Positions 1 through 10,400 of a stretch of DNA of 64,000 bases are shown piece by piece. The notes below the pieces were generated by a model that was not told the origin of the DNA, did no database searches, and was given only the letters and a program-made list of their open reading frames with translations. The DNA comes from Rhizodiscina lignyota (lineage: Eukaryota; Ascomycota; Dothideomycetes; Aulographales; Rhizodiscinaceae). The number at the start of each line of letters is the position of its first letter. Position 1 is the stretch's first letter. Position numbers and translations under genes: made by a program. Where the stretch lies: positions 248,001 to 312,000 of the forward strand of contig ML978122.1 in assembly GCA_010015805.1 (NCBI GenBank). Reading direction: 5' to 3'.

Positions 1-1364
1 AGCTCTGTCGTATTAAGGTCGTGACATTGAAGTTCAACGATATCAGGCCAATCGCGGCTTTTTGGGGTAGGCGGAGGGGAGTCCAGGGCGGTGCTAGAAT
101 TAGTATAGCGGACAACTGCACGGATTTCAGGAGAAAGTTCCTTGTTGCCTTGTTTAAAACACCCTGTTACCATCCGTGCCCTGAGCCAGTAAGATTCTTG
201 ATCCGTGTGGTTGGTGGAGATGACAATGCTGTAGCGCTGCGCAGGCAGGATGAGCAGACGGTGATAGAATTTTGGGATAAGATCTGTGCCATCCGCTTCC
301 GTCACAGCAAACTCGTGCTCGTCTAGTTGGACTTGAAACTCTGCAAAAGCACCAGTGTTGATGAATCGTAACCGATGACTCTGACCAGCTTCGAGGTCTA
401 GACGTGGCATCTCTACTCCAGCGGTGGAATTGTCACATTTTCGGTTCGGCAGATCATCGCAATTCCTTATGCCTTGACCGTTAATCAGAGCCGACCCTGG
501 GATAGGCTCTTTATTCTCACGATCGGGCTGGAGATATTGGTACAAGAGATCACCGGATAGATCGTAGTAATGATCGCTGACCATTACGATACGGTCGGTG
601 GCATATTGGATCTTCTGTAATTTCCGCTCGTCTTTCGAATGGACGACGAGAGGGCCATAAACGCCGTCGGATGACTGTGCAGCATGATGTGCGTGATACC
701 AATATGTCCCGGATTGGCCGTCAACTTTGAACTTGTACGTAAACTGGGTCCCGGGTGCGATGGGACACTGTGTAACACCGACGGTGCCATCCATGAAGTT
801 GCTGCCATTCTGGTACATTCCATGCCAATGAATTGAAGTTGAATTGACTGCTTGATTGTCGATATGCACGACAATGGTGTCGCCTTCGTTTACTTCGACC
901 AACGGACCTGGAAACTGCTCGTTGATGATGATCATGGGCCGATAGACACCATCCGGGTTCCTCTCTTGGTCCCTAATTGTCCAAGAATATTCTCTCGTCT
1001 GCGATGGGGCATCGAAGTCCCAGTTCATATCGAGAAGGTAGCCATCGTTTGACGTGTCGCTCTCAGATGCAGTCGGAGTTGCCAGCTTTGTAGCATGACG
1101 AGAAAATGCGGAATATGCTGCGGCGAAGGACAGTACTGAGAATATGACCAGCAGAGCCAAAGATACGACAAACTTAAGGGAGAACCAGGAATCTTTGTAT
1201 CGCGAGAACGAATCGTCGAGGAGAAGCTGCTTTGGTGTGGACTTCAGCGGACTGGCATCGCGGGAAGCCGCCACGACGGTCTCCTCGTCGCCATCATCGC
1301 TGCTGTTCAACAGATGCTGTGCAGCTTCCACGTCTTCGGCCTCGTTCCTCGCATTTTCGTGCAT
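1..1364 (-). CDS. Multicopper oxidase (laccase/ferroxidase-like), membrane-anchored, 3' end cut by window
   Basis: An open frame runs from ATG at 1364 leftwards off the window edge without a stop or a needed intron. The N-terminus is a charged, Ser-rich cytosolic-type stretch of about 60 residues, then one hydrophobic segment (SLALLVIFSVLSFAAAYSAF), which suggests a type II membrane anchor rather than a cleaved signal. The first cupredoxin domain follows, with the copper motifs HWHG (within SIHWHGMYQN) and YWYHAH (within GTYWYHAHH). The second domain begins and is cut at VELQCHDLNTTE. The family oxidises phenols or metals with reduction of O2 to water. Substrate cannot be told because the C-terminal copper-binding domain lies outside the window. 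Family call is firm; the laccase versus ferroxidase choice is open. Confidence 0.88.
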   Translation of the reverse strand, partial: MHENARNEAEDVEAAQHLLNSSDDGDEETVVAASRDASPLKSTPKQLLLDDSFSRYKDSWFSLKFVVSLALLVIFSVLSFAAAYSAFSRHATKLATPTASESDTSNDGYLLDMNWDFDAPSQTREYSWTIRDQERNPDGVYRPMIIINEQFPGPLVEVNEGDTIVVHIDNQAVNSTSIHWHGMYQNGSNFMDGTVGVTQCPIAPGTQFTYKFKVDGQSGTYWYHAHHAAQSSDGVYGPLVVHSKDERKLQKIQYATDRIVMVSDHYYDLSGDLLYQYLQPDRENKEPIPGSALINGQGIRNCDDLPNRKCDNSTAGVEMPRLDLEAGQSHRLRFINTGAFAEFQVQLDEHEFAVTEADGTDLIPKFYHRLLILPAQRYSIVISTNHTDQESYWLRARMVTGCFKQGNKELSPEIRAVVRYTNSSTALDSPPPTPKSRDWPDIVELQCHDLNTTE

Positions 1365-2474
1365 TTCGCAGCGAACGAAGCGGGTGTCAAGTCATCCGAA
1401 GGGAGGAGACGTTGTCAGTGTAAAGTTTGGACGAGTTTTAGCTCTCAGCCGTATCCGATCTAGATCTGGTATGCAGAGGCCCCAGCTCAGACGGAAACTA
1501 CTGCGTAATGTGTCCCCCGCGGGTACAGGCCACCGTTCGACAAATGGCCGTTTATCTAATTCACATTACACACGACATTTCCTGAGCAGGGTTTGGTCCG
1601 CGTTTTCCGGCACGTCATGGCGTTGGTGCACCTTTGCAGTGCGAGGCAGGCCAGTGGGTGGGTCTGAGGCTGAAAGGGCAAAACCTCTCTACCAAGCGTT
1701 CGCCTGATTAGAGTTCCGCTTGTCAGACCTTAACGAGACGTACACTTCCTCCTTTAGGTTTAAGCTCGACTCGAGAACAGGCGGAAATGACAAATATACT
1801 ACAACGTCATACTGTAAAGGCGGACTGTGTATTGATTCCAATGCACAGCAGGGGCCGGCGAGCGTGGGATTGGCGGCGATGCGCGTAAAGTACAGCGCTC
1901 GGGCGCCGTGTACCTGCGCCGCTCTCCTACAGCACGCGCCAATTAAATAGGCCCTCGTCGCCCATGTGCTCTCCAGCCTCCTCAACTTCTGCTCGCCGAC
2001 CGGAATACCACCAGACTGACCTTCCACAACGGTAAGTAGCGTTCGCGCTGGACTGCAGCAATAGGCATGTCTCTCGTGTGCGGCCAACACTTTTTCGCCG
2101 CATCACAGCACCCACGAGTCGTATACAATCGGTCGCGCCGGTAAGATAGAGCACATCAGGACATTGCCCGCCAATGCTCGCAGCCTCTCGCCGTCGACTG
2201 TTGGTCCAACGTGGACAGAGTAGTAAGGCATCGAAGCTCGCTAGCTTCTCGAAGCTTTCGTCCAGGCTATGAGCGGCGTGCAGATTCGCGCGGGACTAGA
2301 GAGAGCTTGTGTGGATTTCCGGGTGCTTGTCAGGCCTCGCTTCCCTCCCACGTCTGCGGCGCTCCAAGCTCTTTGAAGCTTTAAAGAAGCTGTTACCCGG
2401 CTCTTGGTAAGACTTCTCTGCAACCGCTCGTTTCTCGGAGTCCAAGTCAATTTGTTCAAGAGGCTCCGCTCAAG
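1365..2474. other. Intergenic: divergent promoter region, no gene seen
   Basis: About 1.1 kb between the divergently read multicopper oxidase and acid phosphatase. Short open frames on both strands have no recognisable domain, codon pattern or splice context and I treat them as chance. The pyrimidine-rich stretch just before 2475 is likely the acid phosphatase 5' UTR. Confidence 0.5.
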
Positions 2475-3888
2475 ATGGTGTCCTTCAAGTTCACGCTCGC
2501 TGCTGCGGCCCTTTCTTTGGCTGTTAATGCTCAGAACACTGCCACCAGCACCGCTGATGTTGCTGCTGCTGCCGCTACCGCCAAGACCGACCACTCCACC
2601 AGCCGTGTTTGCGGAAAGGCCTTCGACCGCATTGCTATCATCTGGCTTGAGAATACTGACTATGACAAGGCAATTGGCGATCGTGAGTTCCTCCTCATTC
2701 ACTCTGAAGATGTTGCGTTAGATTCCTGCACATCAATTTCACAATGGTTGAGAATCAGTCACTAACCTCATCATAGCCAACCTTGCATGGCTTGCAAAGA
2801 AGGGCATTACTTTGACCCAGTACCATGCCACCACCCATCCTTCTGAGCCGAACTATGCTGCATCCATTTCTGGGGTACGTTGTGGTGCAATTTGGTCCCG
2901 GGGATTTTACTGACTTGATATGACCAGGACTATCTTGGCATGGACAACGATGATTTCAACTTCATTGACAAGAATGTCTCGACTGTCATCGATCTCCTTG
3001 AGTCCAAGGGTATCTCGTGGGGCGAGTACCAGGAGGACATGCCATACTCTGGTTTCGAGGGTTTCGCCTGGGTTAACCAGAAGACTGGTGCCAACGACTA
3101 CGTCCGCAAGCACAACCCTGCTAGTAAGCATCAGCAACCGATATGATTTACAAGTGCTAACAGCGTACCAAGTCCTCTACAACGCCAATGTCAACCCCCA
3201 CCGCCTGCCCAAGATCAAGAATCTGACGATGTTCTACGAAGATCTCAAGCATGAACGTCTTCCTCAGTGGATGTTCATTACCCCCAACATGACTTCCGAC
3301 GGCCACGACACATCAGTTACCGTGGCTGGAAAGTGGACTCGTGACTTCGTCGAGCCTCTGCTCAACGACCGCCGCTTCATGCAGAACACCCTTGTCCTCA
3401 TCACCTTTGATGAGAACGAGACCTACACCATCCGCAACAACGTCCTCGCCATCTTGCTCGGTGACGCTGTCCCCAAGCACCTTGTTGGTACGACTGACGA
3501 CACCTACTATTCCCACTACAGCGAGATTGCCACCGTCGAGGCTAACTGGGGCCTCCCGACCCTCGGCCGATGGGACGTCGGTGCCAACGTCTTCAAGGTC
3601 GTTGCTGAAAAGACTGGCGACAAGCTCAGGAAGTGGACTGGCTTCCCAAGCTTCAGCAAGGTGTTCTTCAACCAGAGCTATGCTGGCCCGTTCAACGATG
3701 AGAGGAGAGTCGGCTACCCCGTGCCAAACATCCACGCCAAGCACGCTGGGAGGTTCGTCGCACCTTGGATCCAGCGTACCTACAGGGGAATCAAGGGAAC
3801 TTACTATACTACGGGTGTGGAGACCCGTGACGGCTTGAAGTATTCACTCCCTTTCCTTTCTAAAATCATTCTTCCCTTCCGCGACTGA
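2475..3888 (+). CDS. Secreted acid phosphatase (phosphoesterase family PF04185)
   Basis: Exons 2475-2682, 2777-2874, 2928-3123 and 3173-3888 join in frame to a 405-residue protein. All introns are GT-AG; the first has a CTAAC branch point next to its acceptor. The N-terminus (MVSFKFTLAAAALSLAVNAQ) is a typical signal peptide. Family signatures are visible: IIWLENTDYDKA near residue 60, the THPSEPNYAASISG block coded by exon 2, and LVLITFDENETYT in the last exon. This matches fungal PhoA-type acid phosphatases, which release phosphate from organic esters outside the cell and are usually induced by phosphate starvation. Several N-x-S/T sites suggest glycosylation. The third acceptor could also lie at 3163, adding three residues. 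Confidence 0.88.
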
Positions 3889-5085
3889 ATTTCCTTCCCC
3901 GGGGGCCGTTCAGCCTCCCCGAGACTCCGTCCACCATTCACCTACCCTCTTCTTAATAACGAATAACATGCTGACAATTTCTTTCTAGCCCCCCTAAGGG
4001 ATGGTCCGCTCCTCCCTCTCCGTAAACGACTGGTTGTGTGAGAGGGTCCTCTGGGGTAATGTGTAGTGTGTATCTGTAGTTAGACGAGACAAATGCAACG
4101 CTGTACCCAGCATTCATCAATCACAAATTGTGCTCTGTAATATTATGAAGTGCTACAAATAAAGATATCTTGACACTGTGCGCAGTAAGTTAGATGCGGA
4201 TAAGATTTATGGATTCCGCATATGGGCGGAAAGTAGTCCTGCACCTCCATGGGAGGAGGAACAAAGCTTGCTTTATACCTCTCAAATTCTACGAACCACA
4301 GACGTCTATTTAAGCTCCTTGGAAGCCCTTATGATCCACACTGCAGGAATTTTTAAAGAACCTAGCTGACGTGCCTACGTTGTTGATACCGAATCTAGAT
4401 ACCGAATCTGGAAAATGCTCTTTGGGACGATGTTGTCAATGTTGCCAATGAACAGCAGGGATACGAGAATCGGTTCGCGCAAAGAGCAAGTCTGCTTACA
4501 GGCACCGGAATGCTGTCCTGAAGCGCATGTAGTAGCTTTCACTCATAAATATCCTTCACTTCGCATTCTCGATACAAGCCGAAACTGTCAATGCACATAG
4601 TACAGTACTCTCCACAGCGTTGCTCCGCTTCGGCAAAGCTAAATTAAACTGCATAAATGTGTATTGTGGCAAATTGGGGTAAGTAGGTCTCTATTATACC
4701 CTCGTCGCACTGCGATTAAGTGCGTGTGGGAGACGATCAAACTCCTGCTGCCATCGACTTGATAGATCCGGGCAGGTTTAAATCTGAGCGGAGTTCACGC
4801 AACGGAGCCGCACCTGACTCTTTACATCTCTGCTGGACAGTACAAGTACATGTCAGTGAACACTGAGCGCGATAACACGACAATATAGAGCATATATTGA
4901 TGACTTGCTCAATCTGGAGTAGACAAGAGCGTAAAGCTTGATGCCATACATCGAGTCGAATCGTGAGCCTTTTGCGACAGCATAGTGACGGAAACCACGA
5001 AAGCCAAAATTCCACCATGATTTTCTTTAACGCGCTCAACCATCTTGCCAACCGCCTTCGCTAAAAAACAAAAAAAAAGTGTGTA
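3889..5085. other. Intergenic, no gene seen
   Basis: About 1.2 kb, moderately AT-rich, holding the 3' UTR of the acid phosphatase and the 3' flank of the convergent GIY-YIG gene. Open frames here are short, lack splice partners and resemble nothing I know. No repeats or RNA gene seen. Confidence 0.5.
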
Positions 5086-6186
5086 TTATTTTCTGAGCTT
5101 CAGAAACGGTCGCTGTAAAGGCGTATCCTTGGAGTTAGATAAAATCATTAAGAAAAGTATGATGCTTCCGCCAACAAGTAGAGTCCGGTGTGACTGCCAC
5201 CAGCTCGACCTTTCTTCTTGGCTCGATTCTGGCTGCTTTCCACGCATTCGGCTCTCATGACGAACCCTGCGAACGTTCCGTGATGTTCGTATGTTTGCCC
5301 GGTCCGCATAGATGTTCACTTGTCGTGCTACCAAGACTCGCGCTTGATCTGTGGAAAGCCCAACACCACTCGCTGGGGCATTCCTTGCTGGTGGTATCGA
5401 CTGTTCGCCTCGAGTTGTCGTTTGGCCCTGTTCATGAGGCCAGACGTCTGCTTCCGCACCGAGTTCGCCACCAAACAGAATAGAAGAGGGAGCATGTCCA
5501 CCAGAAGGTTCATCCGCAGCCCGTCCACCTATTGCCGCAGCAGTATTTGGAGGACTGAGTACTGACTCTGATCCTTGCGGTTGCCGTGAGTGCTTTGGCT
5601 CCTCTACAATCCCAGCAGATCTTTCTCTTCTTTCCCGGCCTTGTCGCTTGCTTTCACGGAATTGATGCCTGTCCGTGTAGTAGAGATAGTAATCTCGAAC
5701 CAACTTATCCTCCGCCGATTTCAAGCTCTCGAATGCGGCATGACTGTCGGATTCGGCACCCTGGTCCAAAGGGAGTTCCACGTTCAGGCCGTTCAGGTCT
5801 AATCTGGGAACGTGCGCTGGTAACCAATCGTCGAGCTTCGACTTTGGAACGAGGCTTTGCAGAAGTAGAGCTGCCCACATTTCCAGGACATTCAGCACTA
5901 GCTCAGGATATTCCACCTTCTTCTCCAGTTTGCCGAGCACAACAAAGGAATCGGCTGTGCTGCTGTTCACGGCCCAGTAGTGGAGTGAAGGATTGTCGCG
6001 CCGGTATCGAAAGTCGAGATGCTGGCGAATACGCCATGAAAGGTTGTAAGCTTGGCCAATGTAGTACCTAGCAATACTGTCCTTAGAATTTACGATGTGA
6101 AGATAGATAGCACGGCCACGGTAGGAGGTATCACTGGGGATAGACTTTGAACTAGACTCGTCAGACTTAGAATGATGATGGTGCAT
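5086..6186 (-). CDS. GIY-YIG-fold protein with C-terminal membrane anchor, function unknown
   Basis: One exon, 366 residues. Residues 25-110 look like a GIY-YIG nuclease domain: AIYLHI (Tyr28), YYIGQ (Tyr42), then NLSWRIRQH (Arg52, His56) and LEMWAALLL (Glu102). The spacing from the second Tyr to Arg (10) and Arg to His (4) is as in the I-TevI family, so the catalytic set seems intact. A low-complexity, Gly/Ser/Pro-rich linker of about 200 residues follows, then a basic stretch and one hydrophobic segment (TLLVGGSIILFLMIL, about 335-349) close to the C-terminus, as in a tail-anchored protein. It is not Slx1, since no RING/PHD is present. A nuclease role is inferred from fold only; the membrane could be ER, nuclear or mitochondrial outer membrane. 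Confidence 0.72.
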   Translation of the reverse strand: MHHHHSKSDESSSKSIPSDTSYRGRAIYLHIVNSKDSIARYYIGQAYNLSWRIRQHLDFRYRRDNPSLHYWAVNSSTADSFVVLGKLEKKVEYPELVLNVLEMWAALLLQSLVPKSKLDDWLPAHVPRLDLNGLNVELPLDQGAESDSHAAFESLKSAEDKLVRDYYLYYTDRHQFRESKRQGRERRERSAGIVEEPKHSRQPQGSESVLSPPNTAAAIGGRAADEPSGGHAPSSILFGGELGAEADVWPHEQGQTTTRGEQSIPPARNAPASGVGLSTDQARVLVARQVNIYADRANIRTSRNVRRVRHESRMRGKQPESSQEERSSWWQSHRTLLVGGSIILFLMILSNSKDTPLQRPFLKLRK

Positions 6187-7427
6187 TGAAAGTCAATGAA
6201 AGCTGGTATAGTAGTAAAGCTGATCATTCCGATTTGATGGGTACTGAAATATAGTGCTCACTCGACAAAAGAGTCCAGCCTCCCCTCATCGACGAGAGCA
6301 AGAAACTGCGGATGCATACAGCTGACCAAGACCTCCTCCACCTCATTTGAAGCCGTCGAAGTAACGAGGTCTTTGTATCGGCCGTGATGTCGATTAGTCG
6401 GATCGCGAAGTTGGTCCAGGAGATGCTGGAGGACCAGTTTGGAGGTGGCGATGTCGGTTTGCATCATTGCCACCAACACACTGATGAAAAATGAATATGA
6501 AGCTGATCATAAAAGTAGTGACATGAAGAAGCTATAAAGGAATCGCCTCCGCTAGGCACGAAACCTACTCAGAACCATTGCTGTGTAACATTGAGACTCT
6601 GACTGGCCAGGCAGCACTTCAGGGGTACCAGTCTTCAGCAAATCATCTACGTTGCCTGAACGTGTATTGCTAACAGTGTTCCATTTTGGAAGAGAGCCTC
6701 TCAGCTAGGCGACCTTATGGAAGAAAAGTCGTAGAGTCCTTGGAATGTCGAGACCGCGCATTGCATACCGTGGGTTGTTCACTCAGGCTGCCAGATTCGC
6801 CACCGTGTCTCCTGTCATGTTCAACCGCGTAGCTGCAAGGCAGTTCAATCACGAAAGGACGCTTTGCAAAACCTCTGATGCAGAGACTGGAAAATCGTGG
6901 ATTCGCACATAATATGGTCTGTATCGAGATTCCGACCGAGTTCTCGTCGCGAGACTTGTACACGCTGCCTCAACGCTGTCGTCACGTGTCGTGGCCACTG
7001 ATTCTAAGCGCAAAGACTGCAGGTATAGCAGCAACGCGTGGTCGATTAAGCTTGATATTGAAACAAGTTCCTTTAACTTGATCCTGACATCGTGAAATTG
7101 GCTATGACGAAATCTTTGAAATGAGGGTTGATCAAGAAACTGATCCACGCCAGGCATTCCAGGCCTACGACCCGGCTGGCTTGATTGGCCCGCGTATTTA
7201 CCCACGATTTCATGCATGTGATGCAACTCGACTTCATCTAGGAAAAGGGAAGAAAATCCTTCCAGAACCTTGCTCTACTTCCTTCACGCGTGCGAAGAAG
7301 GACACGCGATCGTTGCTGCGTTGTCTGAGCCATCCCATACACGGCCTACAAGCCATGCGACCTGCTCAGAGGCGCCTGGAGCACACCACGTCCATGACCT
7401 AACCATTCGGCGGCCCAACATCCCGAG
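6187..7427. other. Intergenic, no confident gene
   Basis: About 1.2 kb. A 67-73 codon frame on the minus strand (6258-6479) has coding-like composition (leucine-rich helix, then SNEVEEVLVSCMHPQFLALV) and is preceded by an AG acceptor-like site, so it might be an exon of a small gene, but I could not find an ATG exon that joins it. The remainder is the promoter region of the 7428 gene. Confidence 0.4.
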
Positions 7428-10400
7428 ATGTCACCATCGCCGGGAGATGGGCGTAATTCGGTATCTTCACGTCCGTCAGAGACCTCTTCGAATACTGTCA
7501 GGTCATCATTAGAGTCAGGGGAAGGGAGCTCTCGCGGCGCGCAGACACGTAGCCACCTCCGTACACCTTCGGGCGACGAGCCATCGATACAACCGAGCGA
7601 GCGACAGCGGTCTGGTCAGCATCTTGGAGATGACTTAGTGCACGAGCAGGACTTTGGGAGCCGGCGACGACGGCCGCGTAGGTCTGGCGGGTTTCTACTC
7701 GAATCGGCCTTCCCTGCGGACGACGAGCGACAGCACAGTAGTCCGGCGCACTCGACACCACAGCAGAGCAGCAGGGGAAAGGGAAAGGCAAAACATAGTG
7801 GAACTTCTAATGGCTCATTGAGACGGCCGCGAGGAGCAGCTGGAAGGCCTAGTTCACGGGACGCTTTTCTTTCCGAAGGAGAAGATGGCATCACAACTGC
7901 GCATAATGGATACACTGGCGGAGAGCCTAGAATATCCGTGGAGAGCTCAGGAAGCTCTACTGGACGCAATGGGAACATCGACGGAAGTCCTGCTACTGCT
8001 GGCAGTGACCAATGGCACCAGCCGACAGTGTCGAATTCTGCGGTAGACCCCACACAAATTGTTCAGATGGCTCTGAGTCTCAGTGAAGGTCGGCGCAGAC
8101 ATGCCAGCGGTGGAATGCTCGCACCGCCTTCCACAGCAGCTGGTAGACGTGTCACTTCTGCTGGGGTACCTGCTTCTGCTCCGATGCTGCAAGGAAATTA
8201 TACTCCAGGCGCGGGCGGGAGCTTGAAGAAATACCTGAACGAACAGCGGAGAATATCTCGAAATATATCTCCCAGCCAAGGAAGGAGCACGCCGCCATCA
8301 AGACATGTTTCCAGTGTGTATGGAACGCTTGGTTCGTTTGACGCTGGCCTGGGTGCAGCAAGAATCCCCGTCTCAGACGCCACGCTGGCAAGAGCCGAGA
8401 AGGCACGCTCGTACATTGAAAACCGATCTCAATACATGCGGCTTCTAGACCACCTGCCACCGCTCAAGCCTGATTCTACTGCTCCAGGAAACACTCTTTA
8501 TCAGACAGTGAGCGGCGCAGGAGGAGCTGTTGATTTTAAGCGAAGTCCATCATATGCTGGTAAGAAGCATGCACTTGGGAGGCAGTTCAATCCACTACAG
8601 GTCATTCGAAACCGCAAGTTACGGGCTCGTATCCGCAAACCATGTGATCCGGACGTTGATTGTTGGGACGATATAGATTCAATTTCGGACTGGGTAGACA
8701 CCGTTGAAGAGAGCGCTCAGCACCCTGGATATCGCGAGCATGATCGTGTACATCTTCCGAGATATGGGGACGATCAATTAGACATCCATGGCGAGAAGCG
8801 AATTCTGAGTGGTCACACCCGAACGGATAGCACCAATGTTAAGTCAAAACGTCACCGATCAGACTGGTATACTCCTCCTGCAGAGCTTCTGGCAGATGCC
8901 TATTGGGTGGAGCAAGAGGAAAATAAGGGTCTTATTGAGGACGGACATGGCAACATCGTTTTCCCTGCGATGCACTCTGCCGATACGCAGCCAAGAAGTA
9001 GTAAAGAGCATCGTAGGAGCACAGAACAACCACGAAAATGGCCTACAGTGTCGACTGAGACCGTATCATCTCCGCAGAGCATCAAGGCGATGGAACTCGA
9101 AAGCCCGGTCGGAAGTCATAGGGGACGACGGCACAGGGACGACAGTCCAAACCGGCTGAAGCAGTTGTGGCACAAACGACGGCAACGATCCCCAAGCTCT
9201 TCTGGCCTGGAGCAGACCGACGATGAGATAACTGAGCGAAAATCGAAATTCAAGAGAAGGGTCCTCTCCGGCGAAGAGAACACTGGACCACTAGAAAGGC
9301 ACATGAACAGTATGATGGAAAAGCACGGCCGAGCAACTGGGCCTTCGCCTGATTTGGTCTCCCCGGGGACTCCAGAGAAGTGGGGCAAAGGACAAATACC
9401 TACTCAGCTAGATAAGAAAGCGTCACCTTTGAACCACACCGATGTGAATGAGGAGCCAGTTATTCCAGCGGTATCAGCTACGGACAGTCGACTCCCAAGA
9501 CTAATGCAGCGGAAGCTGTACCCAAGCTTGGACACGAGTTACGAACCGCGCTCGTCGATGGAAGATGTTGACTCCAGTACTCCAAACTCCCCAGTTGCAC
9601 CATCACGACTTGCTCCAAGTCTTGCGATCAATGGCTCGCCTTCCCACAGCCGTGCCTCTTCGATCAATCGGATTTCGAAGAAAGCGAAGCTCCCTTTCTT
9701 TCATTCGAATGCAAGTAAAGATAGCCGCAAGCTCGCTGCCCGAGACCCCCATGCAGATGACAGCGATAACAAGAGCTCACGACAGCCAAGCGCAGAGACA
9801 GATGTCCAAACACGCTCAAGCTTGGAGGTGAAGCACGCTCCTAATGCGAAGCATTTGTTCTCCCACAAGACAAGTGATAGCCTTGGAAGTCTAGCTGACC
9901 GACCTCCAAGTCGTGACAACAGAGATGAGAAAGATGCAGGCTCTGCGATGACACGCTTCTTCAAAGGTGGACGCATTGGCGACCTGGTACGAAGCGAAAG
10001 AGGCCGGCAGGCTGAAATTGTTATCAAGAAACATCCTCCGCCAGAAGAGCAGCCAGACTCATCGAGGTCGTCAACAATCGCGTCAGAACCCGAGAGTGCT
10101 GGGGAGGATCCTCTTGCCCGTGAAAGAAGCAAGCAGTCTAGCAACCTTAGCAAGTCTATTAGCAACCAATCTTGGGCTAGCCGCGCACTGGACCGAGCAA
10201 GATCGGAGAAGCCGAAATATAACTTTGACAATCTCCCAACCTTCAAGCCTACTCATCATTCTCAGCAATCATTCCATTCATCATCCGACAAATCCAAGAA
10301 CTCTCGCTTCAACCTTTTGCATCCACTCAGGACAGACATGAGCGATCTTTCACGCCAAACTACCCGAAATACCAGCACTGCTCCCGAGACCTATGACTCC

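Noticed and set aside
1144-2154. Several overlapping open frames on both strands
   Set aside because: They have no domain or splice support and lie in the promoter region between two divergent real genes.
2241-3137. Antisense frames over the acid phosphatase gene
   Set aside because: They mirror codon bias of the sense gene; no independent features.
6258-6479. Short minus-strand frame with coding-like composition
   Set aside because: Could be an exon, but neither a start exon nor a continuation could be joined in frame, so it is not called as a gene.
6849-7226. 125-codon minus-strand frame
   Set aside because: Composition looks random (Arg/Ser-rich), with no family and no splice partner; lies in the promoter of the 7428 gene.
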